Numbered from the stretch's first letter, positions 42,880 through 55,170 are shown. The stretch is DNA of 64,000 nt from Penium margaritaceum (GCA_023375785.1 SZWC01003604.1:112721-176720); one strand, 5' to 3'. The notes: generated from the sequence alone by a model not told the origin. Numbers and translations: made by a program.

Positions 42880-45800
42880 CAACGTGTAGTACCTTGACAG
42901 TGGGTGCACTTCGCACATCACCCATGACAAGACTTGCCTCCACGAGCTAGAATCCTGCTCCAAAGGCTTCGTCACGGTGGAAAACAAGCGACAGGTGCCT
43001 GTTTTGGCAAAGGAAAGATGACAGTACCTGAGCACAATGGTGCTCAAGTGAAGTTTGCAGATGTGTTGTACATACTTGACATCGTGGTGAACCTCCTCTC
43101 ATTAGGGCAGCTGATGAAGAGGGGCGCACGAATCGTCAGTAGCGGACAACATGTGAACCTTAAGAGCTGTGAAGGTGAGACCTTGACATAAGGTCGCCTT
43201 CTTCTGCACGACATGATTGCGCTGGATTTTGAAGCACCAGCTCCAACAAAAGGGCCAGATACGCCCTTCGTAGAAGCTAATCTCCACCAGGTTTTCTGGC
43301 ACATACCTGAGTTTATGGCACAAATGGCCCGGCCACATCAACAACCAAACAGTACAGACAATGTAGAAGCACGAGTAGGTCAACAGTCTGGATATCAAAG
43401 AAAGCGGTAGTAAGGATGCAGCAGAGCCTTGTGAAGACTGTGTGCGGGAAAAAACTACCACGACAGATGTTTCCTATGGCAACAAAGTACAATATCAACC
43501 AGAAGTTGAAGCTGGTCCAGACCAATATATGTGGACCTTTACCAACGGCCACAGTCTACGGAGGACATCGGTATTTTCTGCTCTTTGTTGATGATGCCAC
43601 AAGGGTGGTGTGGAGCTATCCTCTAAGCACAAGAGACGAAACTCTAGCATACTTCTTCAAGTGGCTTGCGATGGCCGAAAGGCAAAGCAACAGGAAACTA
43701 TAGGTTCTACGTTCAGACGGAGCTGGCGAGTATACAAGCACAGAGTTTGCCACTCAAGTGGAGGACCTTGGCATCGTGTAGTAGTTCTCCACGCCATACA
43801 CCTCACAGCAGAATGGCGTAGTAGAGAGAGCAAATTTCCCGATGCAAGAGACGCTCAATTTGATGATTCTTGGTGCATAACTCGACAACTTGTGGTGGCC
43901 ATTTGCACTCCGGCAAGCGGTTTGGGTATGCAACCGCGTGCCACACGTGTCACTACCGAGCATGACGCCCTTCCAGGCATGGCACGATGCCAAACCTGAC
44001 ATCTCCATGCTACACAGCTTTGGGTGCATGGTCCTCCTGCATGTCCCAAAGAAACATCGACGGAAGCTAGCGGACAAAGCAACATGGGAAGTCTTCCTCG
44101 GACAAAGCCCTAACATGAAGGGGTGGGAGTTTCATGATGTGGACTCCTATCGAATCATCACCAGCAAAGACGCCATATTCAGTGAGAACCTGACACGCTC
44201 CACTTGGGAGGCTAAGCAATAAAATGAGCATGCTCTACTCCAGACTTTCTACGACTCCTACACAGAGACGCTAGAGGAAAGAGAAGTTGACAGTGTACCA
44301 CTCACCCTTCTTGGTCTGGATAAGACGGATCAGCAGCCGGTGGCCTTGGGTGTGGCCCTTGACACTCACCAGGTTAAATGCATCACCACTAATCATGAAG
44401 CGCTCAAAGTACCTCATAACAAAACTAAAGTCGTGGGAGTGAAGGATGGTGTGCATACGGCGAGAAAACCTCATGATCGAGGTGCTGGACATCCGGGATG
44501 CCTCACGCATCTTATGCAACAAAGTTGCAACAAGAAGAAGAGGAGGAGATCAATGAGGCAAATCTGGCTATCACAGCCTGATCCATCTACAAAGAGGCGG
44601 ATGATGTCCTGGCAGACTTCACCACCACGCATATTGCAGCTCTCGTCTCAATGAGCACACCTCCTCCAGAGCCAAAGACTTTGAGAGAAGCACTGTAGGG
44701 TGAGCATGCTGCAGAATAGAGATCAGCACTTGATGCAAAATACCAGAGTCTCATGGATCAAGGGACGTGGGAGCTCACGGAGCTTCTATCTGGGTCTCGA
44801 CCAGTGGGAGTGAAGTGGGTGTTTTGCGTCAAAACAAAAGTTGATGGGAGCATTGACAAGTTCAAGGCTTGCCTCGTGGAAAAGGGGTTCACGCAATTGG
44901 AAAGACTTCTTCAACACCTACGCTCCCATGAGCCGCTATACCACTGCGCGCATCATGCTGGTAGTTGCAGCCGTGATAGATTACGAGTTGCAGCAGCTCG
45001 ATGTAAAAAATGCCTTTCTACATGGTGAGATGGATACAACCATCTACATGAAGCAACCAGAGGACTACGACGACGGTAGTGGAAGAGTGTACACACTGGT
45101 GAAGAGTTTGTATGGACTGAAGCAAAGCCCCTTACTTTGGTACAGGAAGCTGCAAGCAGTGCTAGAATCTCTAGATTTTGAGCCGTCAACAAACGACGAC
45201 TACCTCTTTCTACATCGGACATCACTAAACACGAAGCTAGACTGTTACGTGCTGGTCTACGTCGACGACATTCTCATCATTGGTCCGTCGGCAGAGTTCA
45301 TCAAAGCAACAGCAGCCGCCATGGCACAAGAGGTCAACGTGACGCTCATGCCCAACTTTGAGTTCTACCTAGGCATGAACATCAAATAGGATCGTAAAAC
45401 GCATACACTTCACTTGATCTTGCAGACCTACGCTCGAAAAGTCAGTGAGCCTTAACATTCCTGACCGACACAAACCAATACCTCTATCACAACATCAGTT
45501 TACTCATCAGGAACAGCAGGGGAGGAGCGAGACCGATTATCGCGGAAGAGTCGGCTCGTTGATGCATGTAGCAAGTTGCACACGACCAGATTTGTAGTTC
45601 GTCGTAAGCAACCTGGCACAAGGCAACGAGATGCGTTCGGAGGGCGCGTGCAAGGAGCTAGACAGAGGTCTTGGTTACCTCAAAACAACAAGGGATGCAC
45701 GTCTAATCTTTGGGACCAGAAATAGCATCGACCTCGAGTTCTACGTCGATGCCAATTTTGAGGGAACAAAGGAAGACTGTCGGAGCACGACAGGTTTTCT

Positions 45801-46089
45801 GTGCTTGCTCAGTGGAGGAGTAGTGTCCTGGACCAGCAAGGGAAAGAACCTTATCACATTCAGCTCCACAGAAGATGAGTACGTGGCAGCCACTGAAGCT
45901 ACACATGAGGTTACATTTCTTCACAACCTCCTTGAGGACATCGGTTTTCCTCAAGTACAACCGACAAAAATAATCGTTGACAACAAGTCTACGATCGACC
46001 TCGCAAACTTGACAAAGTTCCAAGGCTGGACGAAGCACATTGACATACGTGGGTACTGGATTCGTTCAAAAGTCCGCAATGGCACGGTC
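42880..46089 (+). pseudogene. CopD-1 protease-integrase-RT-RNase H remnant
   Basis: Protease at about 42885-43150 (YLDSGCTSHITHD). Integrase at about 43480-44200 (QTNICGPLPTATVYGGHRYFLLFVDD, PFQAWHDAKPDISMLHSFGC in part). Reverse transcriptase at about 44740-45400 (LDVKNAFLHGEMDTTIYM, KSLYGLKQSPLLWYRK, YVLVYVDDILIIG). RNase H at about 45690-46089 (DCRSTTGFLCLLSGGVVSW, DIRGYWIRSKV). It is a fossil, with the RT part relatively well kept. Confidence 0.88.
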
Positions 46090-47039
46090 TGTTGGGGGGA
46101 ATCCACGGGATGTGGTCCCGGCGTTTGTCTAATCGTCTCTTGGTGGTTCACTTCCTCTGTTCTGGGCGAATCTGAGACCGAGCGTGAGCTTTCTCGTCGT
46201 CTCACGCTGTGAGTAAAAATTTAAAGACAGTTGGTTTGCAAAGGAAACAACGGCATATTGCTTTAGTTTTGTACATGGACATGATCACAACATTTATAGG
46301 GCTCGTCATGAGCTTTCCAGCGCACCAAACTGTGCGCAATTCAGCCAAGCGTAGCCCAAGTTACGCTTGTCAAAGCTCAGGTCTCACCCACCATAGAAGC
46401 CTGATGCCGCCACACGCCGTGGCGCCTTCCTTCACGTGCGAAGCACCTTTCCCAAAGCGCAGATCCCATTGCACGTGGTGTAGGGATTGCTTGTACTGTT
46501 TCAACGTACATCCCCACTTTTGGGTTGAGTTTGGTGATGAGTGTGACGAGGCTCGAAACCTGTCCGCGAACCTACAGTCAGAATTTTGACGAAGTCTCCG
46601 AGTAACAAAACATACTACTGAGTTTTGGAAGCCGAGCCAGGATTTTGGCGAAGTCCCTTAGTAACAAACTGCAGTACAGGATCACGTGGATTATCCACCA
46701 GACGCCTTGGCAGACCTTCCGGAGCAAAATCTCCAGATAGTACTTTTGTTACTCGGTCCGGTGGATTATCCACCGGATTTGGAGTCGCAGCCGGCTCCTA
46801 GAGCCGCTTCACACACCCCAACTTTGCAAGTCCATATCTCCCTCAATACTTGTCCAAATCTGGTGAAACTACCTCCAACGGATTTTGCGACTCGACAACT
46901 TTAAGGAGCAATCATTCATTTTAGGATCCGAGCAATCCTCCAGTCACCAGATCCACCAGCACAGAGTTTCCTCTTCCTGGCGGCTCGTCGGCGCCTCCCG
47001 GTACCGCACTTGGGCATGCAGAGGGGCAATTTTTCAACA
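46090..47039 (-). repeat. CopA-4 3' LTR (left)
   Basis: 950 bp, TGTTGGGGGGAATCC ... TTTTTCAACA in plus orientation, with CATTTATA (TATA-like on the minus strand) at 46291-46298. The purine-tract complement TTCTCCCCCTTG follows at about 47040. Collinear with 51237-52188. Confidence 0.9.
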
Positions 47040-47082
47040 TTCTCCCCCTTGCACCTGCCATGCCCATATCTCGTGCTTGCTC

Positions 47083-50000
47083 TCACTCATCTTCCGCTGT
47101 GCCCTCTAGCCCATCATAGCTGGTCATCCCAAGTCTGGCCATGCTCATCGCGTGCCGGCCCGCGGGTTGCGCTTTGGTCAAGCAATCCGCAAGCATGTTG
47201 TACATGATGTAGTGCTGCAGCACCACCTTCCCCTTCTTGACCATGTCTCGTGCATAGTGGTAACACACGTCAATGTGCTTTGTCCTCCTATGCTCCGTCG
47301 GGTTGTTGGTCAGTGAGATGGAGCCGGTGTTGTCCTCTTGCACCATCGTTGGCTCCACCTGCGGTACGTCCAGCTCCCCCCAGCAACTTGCGGAGCCACA
47401 CCGCCTCCTTGACCGCCTCGGCCAGCGCGGTGTACTCTACTTCTACTGTGGAGGTGGCAACGTAGTCCTGCTTCCTGCTGCACCATGAGACCACTGCACC
47501 AGCGAGGGAGAACACATAGCCGGATGTGGACTTCCGCTTGTCCACATCACCAGTGTAGTCTACATCCGTGTAGCAGAACAGACACAAGGGGTCCGCCCGC
47601 CCCTTGCCGTTGAACCTCAGGCACGTGTGCCGTGTCACCTGCAGGTTGCGGAGGATGCGCTTGACTGCCTGCGAGTGTAGTGGTCCTGGATCAGCCACAT
47701 ACCTGCTCACTTGGCCCAACGCGTAGGCCAGGTCCGGTCGAGTCGCCACCTTGGTGTACATGAGGCTGCCCATATCCTCCCGCTCGTCCTGATTGGTAGG
47801 GTACCCCTGCCAAATCCTCCCGCTCTTCTTTTGTTTGCAGTGACATTGCTGTTCTCAGTTCACAGGTCCTGGAGACAGGACTACACACTGGTTTGCAGTC
47901 CTCCATGTCGTACCGCTTTAGCACCTCGGCCACGTATTTGGCTTGCCCCAGCTCAAGCGTGCCCGTCCTCCGGTTGCGCGTTATGCTCACCCCCGAGGTA
48001 GGACTCCAGCTCCCCCATGTCTGACATGTGGAACCTACTACTCAGCTGCTCTTTCAACTGTTGTAGGCTTGGCAAGTCTGAGGAGCACAAGATCAGGTCA
48101 TCCACATAGAGTGAAATGACATGTTGGAGCTTCTTGCTGCGCCGCACGTACACGCTGTGATCTACCTCACAACGCTTGAAGCCGAGTGAGACGACATCTG
48201 TTGGTACTAGCATCGGGGCAATTTTTTAGCCCGTAAAAGGACTTCCGCAGCTTGCACACCTTGCCCTCTGGTGCCTCCACCCCCTCTGACACCTCCATGT
48301 AAATTTCTTTGTCCATGATACCGTTAAGGAAGGCTATCTTTACGTCCATCTGATGGAGCTCCATGTCCTTCGCGGCTGCTACCGTAAGGATCGCCAAGAT
48401 GCTTGTGAACTTGGCGACGGAGGCAAACGTCTCATCGTGGTGCTTGTCCTTCCGCTGTACATACCCCTTTGTCACTAGTCGCAGCTTGTACTTGTCCACC
48501 ACACATTCTTTCGTGAATTTGGTCTTGAAGACCCACTCGAAGCCGATGGCCTTGGTGTCTTTTGGCCTGTCAACCAGCTCACACATGTCTTTTTCAATAA
48601 TGGACGCCAACTCCAACTTGATAGCGGTATCCCACTGCTTCCCCTGGGGCCGCGCAAGCACCTCTTGCATGGTTGTCGGCTCTATTTCTGCAGCGAGCAT
48701 GCACCGCGTCATGCCGATCCATCGACCAGTGCCTACGTCAAAACGCTTCCCCGCTCTCCGCTGCCTCCCGCTGCGACGCGGCAGTTTTGGTGGCGTCTCG
48801 TCACTCTGCAGTGATCCTTCCGACTCTGCCCGCTCCGGTGAATCATCAACCGGACGGCTCCCCGAGGATCTCTCCCGCTCCGGTGAACCATCAACCAGAC
48901 GGGCGGCGCGTCCAGAGGATTTTTCTCCGACGCCCGACGCAAACTCCGCCGGGAGTGCGCGCTTCGGCACCCGTGGTGCTTCCTTCAATGGACCATTCCG
49001 CCGGATCTCCAGCCCAGCTGCATCGTCGTCAGAGTCCTCCGCGTTGGCTGCTGCACCTGCTGCACCGCCGCGCTCCGACGCCACATCATCGACCTCCACG
49101 TCAACCGGCTCCTCCTCGTAGTTGAGCTGGAACCACTCCCCCTGTTTTTGAGTGTTCCCAACACACATGTCGTTGCTGCTGCTACTGAAGTTCTGCTGCT
49201 CGTTAAACTTGACATCACAGCTGCGGATGATCTCTTGCGTGCGCGGGTCCCAGAGCCAGTACGCCTTTTGCGCACTCTCGTAGCCGAGGAACAAGCACGG
49301 CTTCGCCCGCGGTTCAGATTGCTGTCGCGTCGCTGCGCCTCCTGCACCATCGTGTGCGCCTTGCACCTGAACACCGTCACGTGTACCACGTTTGGCTTGC
49401 GCCCGCTCCAAACCTCCTGCGGCGTCTTCCAGCCACCCTTACCCTTCAGCACCGCTGTTGGAGTGAGGTTGATGGTGTAGCTCGCTATATGCACAGCCTT
49501 CGTCCTGAACCCTCGCGATAACCCCACATCCACAAGCATGGTCCGCACCATGTTGAGCAGCGTCTGGTTCGCCCGCTCCGCCACTCCATTGGATTATGAT
49601 GAGTACGGCATAGTGGGTTCTCACTGAATGCCCTACTGCTTCATGCACCTGCTGCAGCCCACGTACTCTCCGCCATTGTCACTGCATAGCGTGCTGACCT
49701 TCTGGCCAGTCTGCGTCTCCACCGTTGCGACGTACTCCTTCAGGCAGCCCAGAACCTTGCCTTGCCACTTCATAAAGTACATGTAGATTTTTCTGCTGTA
49801 GTCGTCAATGAAGGTGACGAAGTATCTCATGCCACTTTTTGACGGTGTTTTGAATGGTCCACACACGTCACTGTGCACGACCTCAAGCAGGTCCTTTGCG
49901 TGAGCCTCATTCTCATTGAACGGCTTGCACCGCGCTTTGCCCAAAATGCAAGGCACGCACTTTTTATGAGCTGCTGCATCTGCTCTCGTGTCTGTTGCAC

Positions 50001-51115
50001 CGTCGATGATGAGGCCGTGCACCATGCCGCGCTTTGCCATCTCCTTAACGGTTGTGGGCGCCGAGTGCCCCAACCATCGGTGCCAAAGCTCCAGATCACT
50101 GCTTCCTCCCTTGGCCATGTTGACGACGCGCTTCTGCGAGTCTGCTGCGTCCGATGGCGTGTGGACCACCTTGGTCTCCACGATGTAGAGATCACCCTCG
50201 CGTCTTACCTCTAGCACGACCTCGTCGTCGCCGTCAATGTGCACCACTGCGCGTGTCCTGCGGAAGAGTACCTTATACCCCTCATCCGTCAAGCGGCTGA
50301 CACTCAAAATGTCAGCCAGGCCGGGGACGTGCTGCACATCACGGATTGTGCACAGCTCCTTCTTACCGCCCACCACAACTTCCACCTCCACGTCACCTTG
50401 GCCGGCCGCCGGCTCAACTTTGTTGTTCGCGACCACCATTGTCTTGGAGGACTTCTCGTAGGTGACGAACCCCACCTTCTCGACCTGGGTGTGCTCCTCG
50501 GCCCCGGAATCTTGAGGAAGACGAGGACTTCCCGCAGCTCCAGCGTTGCGCCTCGTTGCGGATGTACTCTGAAACCGCACCATAGGTGATCTTGTCCTCT
50601 GACCATCCTCCGAGAAGAATGACGAGAGGACCCCAGCTGTCAAGTAGGGCCATGATCAGGGCCATCGCCTGTAGCTGCGTGTCGATCTTCCATCCCACGT
50701 CGTTGCATTGTGAGGCAAGCGACTCGATCTACTACAAGGCGGAGATGACATCATCTCCCTCCTCGATTCTCACCATGAGGAGCCGCTTCATCGCAAAGAT
50801 TTTATTCATGGTTTACTTGGATTGGTGGATGGCGCAGAGCCTTTGCCAAGCTTTGGCTGCCAGCTTGCAGCCTTGGAAATAGCCCCACTGCGACTTGGCT
50901 GTCTCGGACACCAGGAGCATGAGCGCCTCCGTGTTCTTTTTTTCAAAGGCCTGCTTCTCCGCATCCGCAGCTGTCGCCTCTGCAAGCACCTCCTTTCCCA
51001 ACATGACGTCCAGCAGCCCCTTATGCATGAGGTGCAGCTCAAACTGCCACCTCCATGGCCCGAAGCTTGGGCCGTCCGCATACTTCAAAATGGGCTGCGT
51101 CTCCTTTTGGGCCAT
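47083..51115 (-). pseudogene. CopA-4 gag-pol remnant
   Basis: In element order: gag at about 51115-50520 (MAQKETQPILKYADGPSFGPW), protease at about 50510-50200 (DSGAEEHTQVEKVGF), integrase at about 50120-49200 (LWHRWLGHSAPTTVKEMAKRG, CVPCILGKARCKPF, CSDNGGEYVGC). An acidic linker lies at about 49130-48740, reverse transcriptase at about 48700-47700 (HQMDVKIAFLNG, KYVAEVLKRYDMEDCKPV) and RNase H at about 47680-47090 ([28 protein letters not shown]-like end). It is collinear with the other CopA copies. It is a fossil. Confidence 0.9.
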
Positions 51116-51219
51116 TTGCGCAGCTTCTACTCCGACGGGTTCTCACAACTTCATGGCGACGTCCAAGATGATGATCCCGTGGGCTGCGGAAGACCGGAAC
51201 ATTATTGGCTATCATACCT

Positions 51220-51234
51220 GTGGGCCCATAACCC
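51220..51234 (-). other. CopA-4 primer-binding site, half-tRNA (initiator Met) type
   Basis: The plus strand reads GTGGGCCCATAACCC, so the minus strand GGGTTATGGGCCCAC begins two bases inside the 5' LTR edge (51237). It is identical to the CopB-2 site at 19846-19860 and an exact complement of the plant initiator tRNA-Met anticodon arm. Confidence 0.82.
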
Positions 51235-51236
51235 TT

Positions 51237-52188
51237 TTTCAGGGGGAATCTATGGGATGCTGTCCGGAAATTTGTCTGATCGTCTCTTGGTGGTTCACTT
51301 CTTCTGTTTTGGGTGAATTTCAGACTGAGCGTGAGCTTTCTGGTCGCCTCATGCTCTGTGAGTAGGAATTTAGAGACAGAAAGTTTGCGAAGAGAATAAC
51401 AACATTTTGCGTTCATTTTTGTACATGGAGTTGATCACAAAATTTACAGGGCTATTCATGAGCTTTCCAATGCACCAAACCCGTGCGCAATCCGGCCAAG
51501 CGTCACCCAAGTTACGCTTGCCAAAGCGCAAGTCTCACCTACCACAGAAGACTGACGCCGCCACACACCGTGTCGCTTACCTTCATGTGTGAAGCGCCTT
51601 TCCCAAGGCGCATATTCCATTGTACGTGGTGTAGGGGTTCCATGCACTTTTTCCATGCAACTCCTCCACTTTTGAGTCAAGTTTGGTGATGGGGTGTGAG
51701 GAGGTTTGAAACCTGTCCGCGGACCTGCAATCTGAATTTTTACGAAGTCCCGGAGTAACAAAATGTACTTCTGAGTTTTGGACGTCGAGCCAGGATTTTG
51801 GCGGTCCCTCAGTAACAAAGTGCAGTACAGGATCCGATGGATTATCCACCGGACGCCTCGTCAGACCTTCCGGAGAAAAATCTCCAGAGAGTACTTTGTT
51901 ACTCGTTCAAGCCGATTATCCACCGGATTTCGAGTCGCAGCCGGCTCCCAGAGCTGCATCGCACACCCCAACTTTGGAAGGCCATATCTTCCTCGATACT
52001 TTTCCGATTCCAGTGAAACAACTTCTAAGGCATTCAGTGGCTCGTCAACTTTATGAGACAGTTTTTATTATAGGATCCGAGCAATCTTCGAGTTGCCATA
52101 CCCGCCGCCGTGGAGTCTTCTCTTTCTGGCGGCTCGTCGGTGCCTCCCGGCGCCACACTTGGGCATGCGGAGGGGCAATTTTTCATCA
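51237..52188 (-). repeat. CopA-4 5' LTR (right)
   Basis: 952 bp, starting TTTCAGGGGGAATC and ending TTTTTCATCA in plus orientation, collinear with 46090-47039. CopD RNase H sequence resumes right after it. Confidence 0.88.
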
Positions 52189-52193
52189 CAGTG

Positions 52194-52320
52194 GAACAAA
52201 TGCATGTTCTTGGAACCAATCAAGCAGCCGAATTTCTGACCAAGAGCGTCCCAAAGGACATTTTCTACAGATGTATGGAGCAGTGTGGTCTCACCTCCAG
52301 CGCCCTCTTGTAGTATATGC
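52194..52320 (+). pseudogene. CopD-1 RNase H tail remnant
   Basis: The reading MHVLGTNQAAEFLTKSVPKD is the standard end of copia RNase H (compare ..ADxLTKxxP). It lies just outside the CopA-4 right LTR and belongs with 42880-46089. It is listed separately because an insertion divides them. Confidence 0.85.
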
Positions 52321-54008
52321 GGAAGTGGCCAGGTGCTGAAGGGACGCGGAAATCGAACACATGAATCTCCGCCATGGTGCAAGCCTGTTTTTGCACACGA
52401 ATATCATGTGCTTCATGGTGCAAGAGAAAACATCAACGGAAGCTAAATTCTTAGAGGTTGTGAGGTCGCAAGCAGAAGATTGTCACTGAACAAATTGACG
52501 TGGCTACCGTGGACCACGGGTTGGTGCGGGGCGATTTGCAAGACCGACTCCAAAAATTAAATCTTCAAGGAAGCAAGATTCTTTTCAGTGATCTTCATCT
52601 TATTACAACAGATCCATCAGCACCAAAACTACTTCAGCAAGTTGTAGAAGGGCAGCAGTCTGATACATAGCAGTATACGGCTCAGCTCTTGCTGCCATCA
52701 ACAACAGTTTACGCTGAAGGATCTGCCGGCAAAACAGAATCCCTCACTATTACAGCAGGACCTGTCGCAATTGAAAAAAACTGCGGCGCAGTAAAAAACG
52801 GTCGAGACCTGAATCTTGACTTTGGAGGAAAAGACAAAAAGGGCTTGTCGCACAGGTGTGAGCAGCCAAAGCAGCTGGCGCAGCCCGTGCAGCTAGGGCA
52901 GCTGCATGGTCGGAACGACCATGACAAGGAGGAGGAGGAGACAAGCGATCGACAAAAAAAAGGAAATAAAGAAAAAAATGACCGAGCGAGCGAGCGGCCA
53001 TTGAACTCGCTGCCGCGCGCTCAAGATCTTCGCTGCTGAAGTCAGCAAGCCAGGGGGAGCGAGAGGAGGGCCAGCTCGCTAAGTGTGGCCAGTTCGCGAG
53101 CAAGGACAACGGCGACGGCGGAGAACAGGACGAGGTCGGTGGCAGAGGAGACGAAAGCAGCGGCGAATGAGACAGAAACGATGATGGACATGAGACGGCG
53201 CAAGCGAAGAGAGGAGGCTGCACACAGTGCTCCTTAACTACGCGGAAGCCACAGCCTCACCCTCAAATCTCTGTCCCATGCAGATAGTTGCAGCAGAGCT
53301 GAACGGGACCTTTCTCCCTTGCGCGAAATCAGAGGACACGTCCCTGATTTGGTGGACGAGCATAAGACCGACCACCACCGACGATCTGACCAAGAACCAG
53401 TGTTCTAACTTGACAAATCGCGGACACCACTGACTGAAACAGGTATTGCAGCAGGAAACAAACAGTACAGCGGCTGTTACTGGTCCAAACAAGCAGCTCG
53501 CAACAGAAAACAACAGTGACTACCTCTACAGTCACCCAGGGAGCTTTTGTACTATACCAATGACTGGAAAGTCGACAGAGGACCCAGAAATTGTTTTTCT
53601 TGAAGATCCCCCCACTCAAGAGGTACAGGAAGGATGCAAAAAGGAGCCCGAGGGGTCAAACCAACATGCGCACCTTCAGCTCCATGAAGAACAACGAGAG
53701 TTGCTTTGCATGGAGCAAGCGAAACTTTTTTGGAGTGGCCCGAACTCGACCCAGAAATTTTCAGGTATTACAGCTTGCAGGAATCACTTGTCGGAAGTCC
53801 TAAAACAGGAAAGGAAGTGGCCCCGACACCAACTCCAGAGGAAAAAAAATTCCTTCGATAGCAAAAGCTGATATTGACAATTTTACAGATTTTCCACTCA
53901 GCGAGGAGGACACTTCGCTCCATTTCCTCGACAGAGATTTGTGGGAGTCGTTCGAGGAATTTTTCGGAGTGTGCAGGAGTAACATGGTTCAAACCACCAG
54001 CGTACCAA
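52321..54008 (+). other. CopD-1 long 3' region of unknown content
   Basis: About 1.7 kb between the RNase H end and the purine tract, much longer than the 50-70 bp seen in CopA, CopB and CopC. Several medium reading frames exist on the plus strand (52689-53039, 53446-53871), but I recognise no domain. The part from about 52840 to 53225 is richer in G and purines than its surroundings and contains a 19-nt hairpin (52905-52923). It could be an extra region of this element lineage or captured sequence. Confidence 0.5.
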
Positions 54009-54018
54009 TCGAGGGGGA
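54009..54018 (+). other. CopD-1 polypurine tract
   Basis: A purine run around CGAGGGGGAG ends one base before the 3' LTR (54020). It is the expected plus-strand primer position. Confidence 0.7.
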
Positions 54019-54019
54019 G

Positions 54020-55170
54020 TGTTGAGAGGTGTGATTACTGTGCTGGTGCTAAGCTCCAAGGTGGTGAAGATGGCACTGCAATCGGAGCACTGTACGGGAA
54101 GATACAGATTTTTTGGTAAACTCCCGGGTCCACTACCTGCTGGGAATCTTCACGTGTACAAGCCAGATAAATTCTTGCAACCAGCCCTGAAGCCGCCTAA
54201 AGGGGCCTGGTGTGTAATATAAAGTGCTGGCATGTGCAAGGGGGTTGCGCATGCCCCTAGCTAGCTCTAGGAAAGAGGGGAGCTACTCTCTGCGCAATAC
54301 TGCATAACTACCCAGGTCAGGGGACATTGCAGCTGACTGGACAGGTGACATGCACCCTGGTCATGAAGCCTACACTGCATCAGCATCCCCATGCGAGGAG
54401 CCTGGGCTAGTCAATTTGCATGAGCCAGTCAAAGGCAAGCTTCAGGAGACACCTGATCGGCGGCCCTGATGCTTCATCATGGCTAGATTGGAGGCCGTCA
54501 AAGGAAGGCCTGCAGAGTAAGAAACCTCCTGGAGAAGCTGCACCTGATCACCAGGCGAAGCTTCCTCAAGGAGGAAGCTTCTCCCTGGACCTACTGAGGT
54601 GCCAGTAACAAACCCAATAGTAGAAGAAGCTTCTCCTAAAGGAAGTTTCTCCTAATCAGGGCACAAGAGGCAGCAGACCTGAAGCACCTGAAGGAATCTT
54701 CTCCTTCAGGTGGTCAACTTGCCAGAACTGCGGGTATAAAAGGGGAAGCTCCTCTTAGTTCAGATCTATCTCATTATTCTGCAAGCATTCAGCTCTGCTC
54801 AAGCCTCTGGCTCTGGAGTACAAGACCAAGACTTTGCTGGAGATCCCTCCAAGGCCCCTATAAGCCTGGCAAGGCCTACCAGCCTGGGTGGAGGCTACCC
54901 TGGAGGCCAGTCAACCTGGATACTACGCCAAGAGTCTTGCCACGACAGCCTAGAAGGCATAGCAAGACGTTGCCCCTCTGTGGGCCAGGAGCTGTGCTAG
55001 CCTAGTGTGCTTAGATTTTCCATGTACGATACCTGTACTTTATATCCATCAAGATTTCAGTCCAAAGTTTCTAACCCTTGCCCTGCAATTGTACAAGCTA
55101 CGTTGCTGGTCACCCAAAGATCCTACCAGAAAGGGTCATAGCCATTGCTGTCTCTCTCAGAAAATCAACA
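54020..55170 (+). repeat. CopD-1 3' LTR
   Basis: 1151 bp, collinear with 39722-40866. GAAnnTTC palindromes stand at 54557, 54574, 54626, 54642 and 54694, and TATAAAAG at 54735-54742. It is followed by ACTAT (55171-55175). Confidence 0.93.
54557..54701 (+). promoter_or_regulatory. Cluster of heat-shock-element-like motifs, 3' LTR
   Basis: GAAGCTTC at 54557-54564, 54574-54581 and 54626-54633, GAAGTTTC at 54642-54649, GAATCTTC at 54694-54701. Spacing agrees with the 5' LTR, where the first of these five has decayed. Where the two LTRs differ within a motif, the outer GAA and TTC are mostly kept and the middle bases vary. Confidence 0.55.

Larger units (their letters stand above)
46090..52188 (-). 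mobile_element. CopA-4: full-span Ty1/copia element, reverse, inside CopD-1 (fossil)
   Basis: Left LTR 46090-47039, RNase H, reverse transcriptase, integrase, protease and gag in reverse, exact half-tRNA primer site 51234-51220, right LTR 51237-52188. It stands inside the RNase H region of CopD-1. Flanks CGGTC (46085-46089) and CAGTG (52189-52193) could be a diverged 5-bp target duplicate. It is broken, with about ten disabling changes, and somewhat more decayed than CopA-3. Confidence 0.92.
39722..55170 (+). mobile_element. CopD-1: full-span Ty1/copia element, interrupted by CopA-4 (fossil)
   Basis: 5' LTR 39722-40866, canonical primer site 40867-40878, gag, protease, integrase, reverse transcriptase, RNase H (split by CopA-4 at 46090-52188), a long 3' region, purine tract 54009-54018, 3' LTR 54020-55170. 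A perfect target duplication ACTAT flanks it (39717-39721 and 55171-55175). The LTRs differ by roughly 8 per cent in sampled stretches, so it is older than CopA-3. It is broken, with well over ten disabling changes. Confidence 0.93.

Noticed and set aside
46085-52193. Firm 5-bp target duplication for CopA-4
   Set aside because: CGGTC and CAGTG agree at only three of five bases. The insertion itself is clear from the split CopD RNase H, but the duplicate is not proven.
52689-53871. Envelope-like gene in the CopD 3' region
   Set aside because: I see no signal peptide, transmembrane pair or other envelope feature in the frames. The length alone is not evidence.
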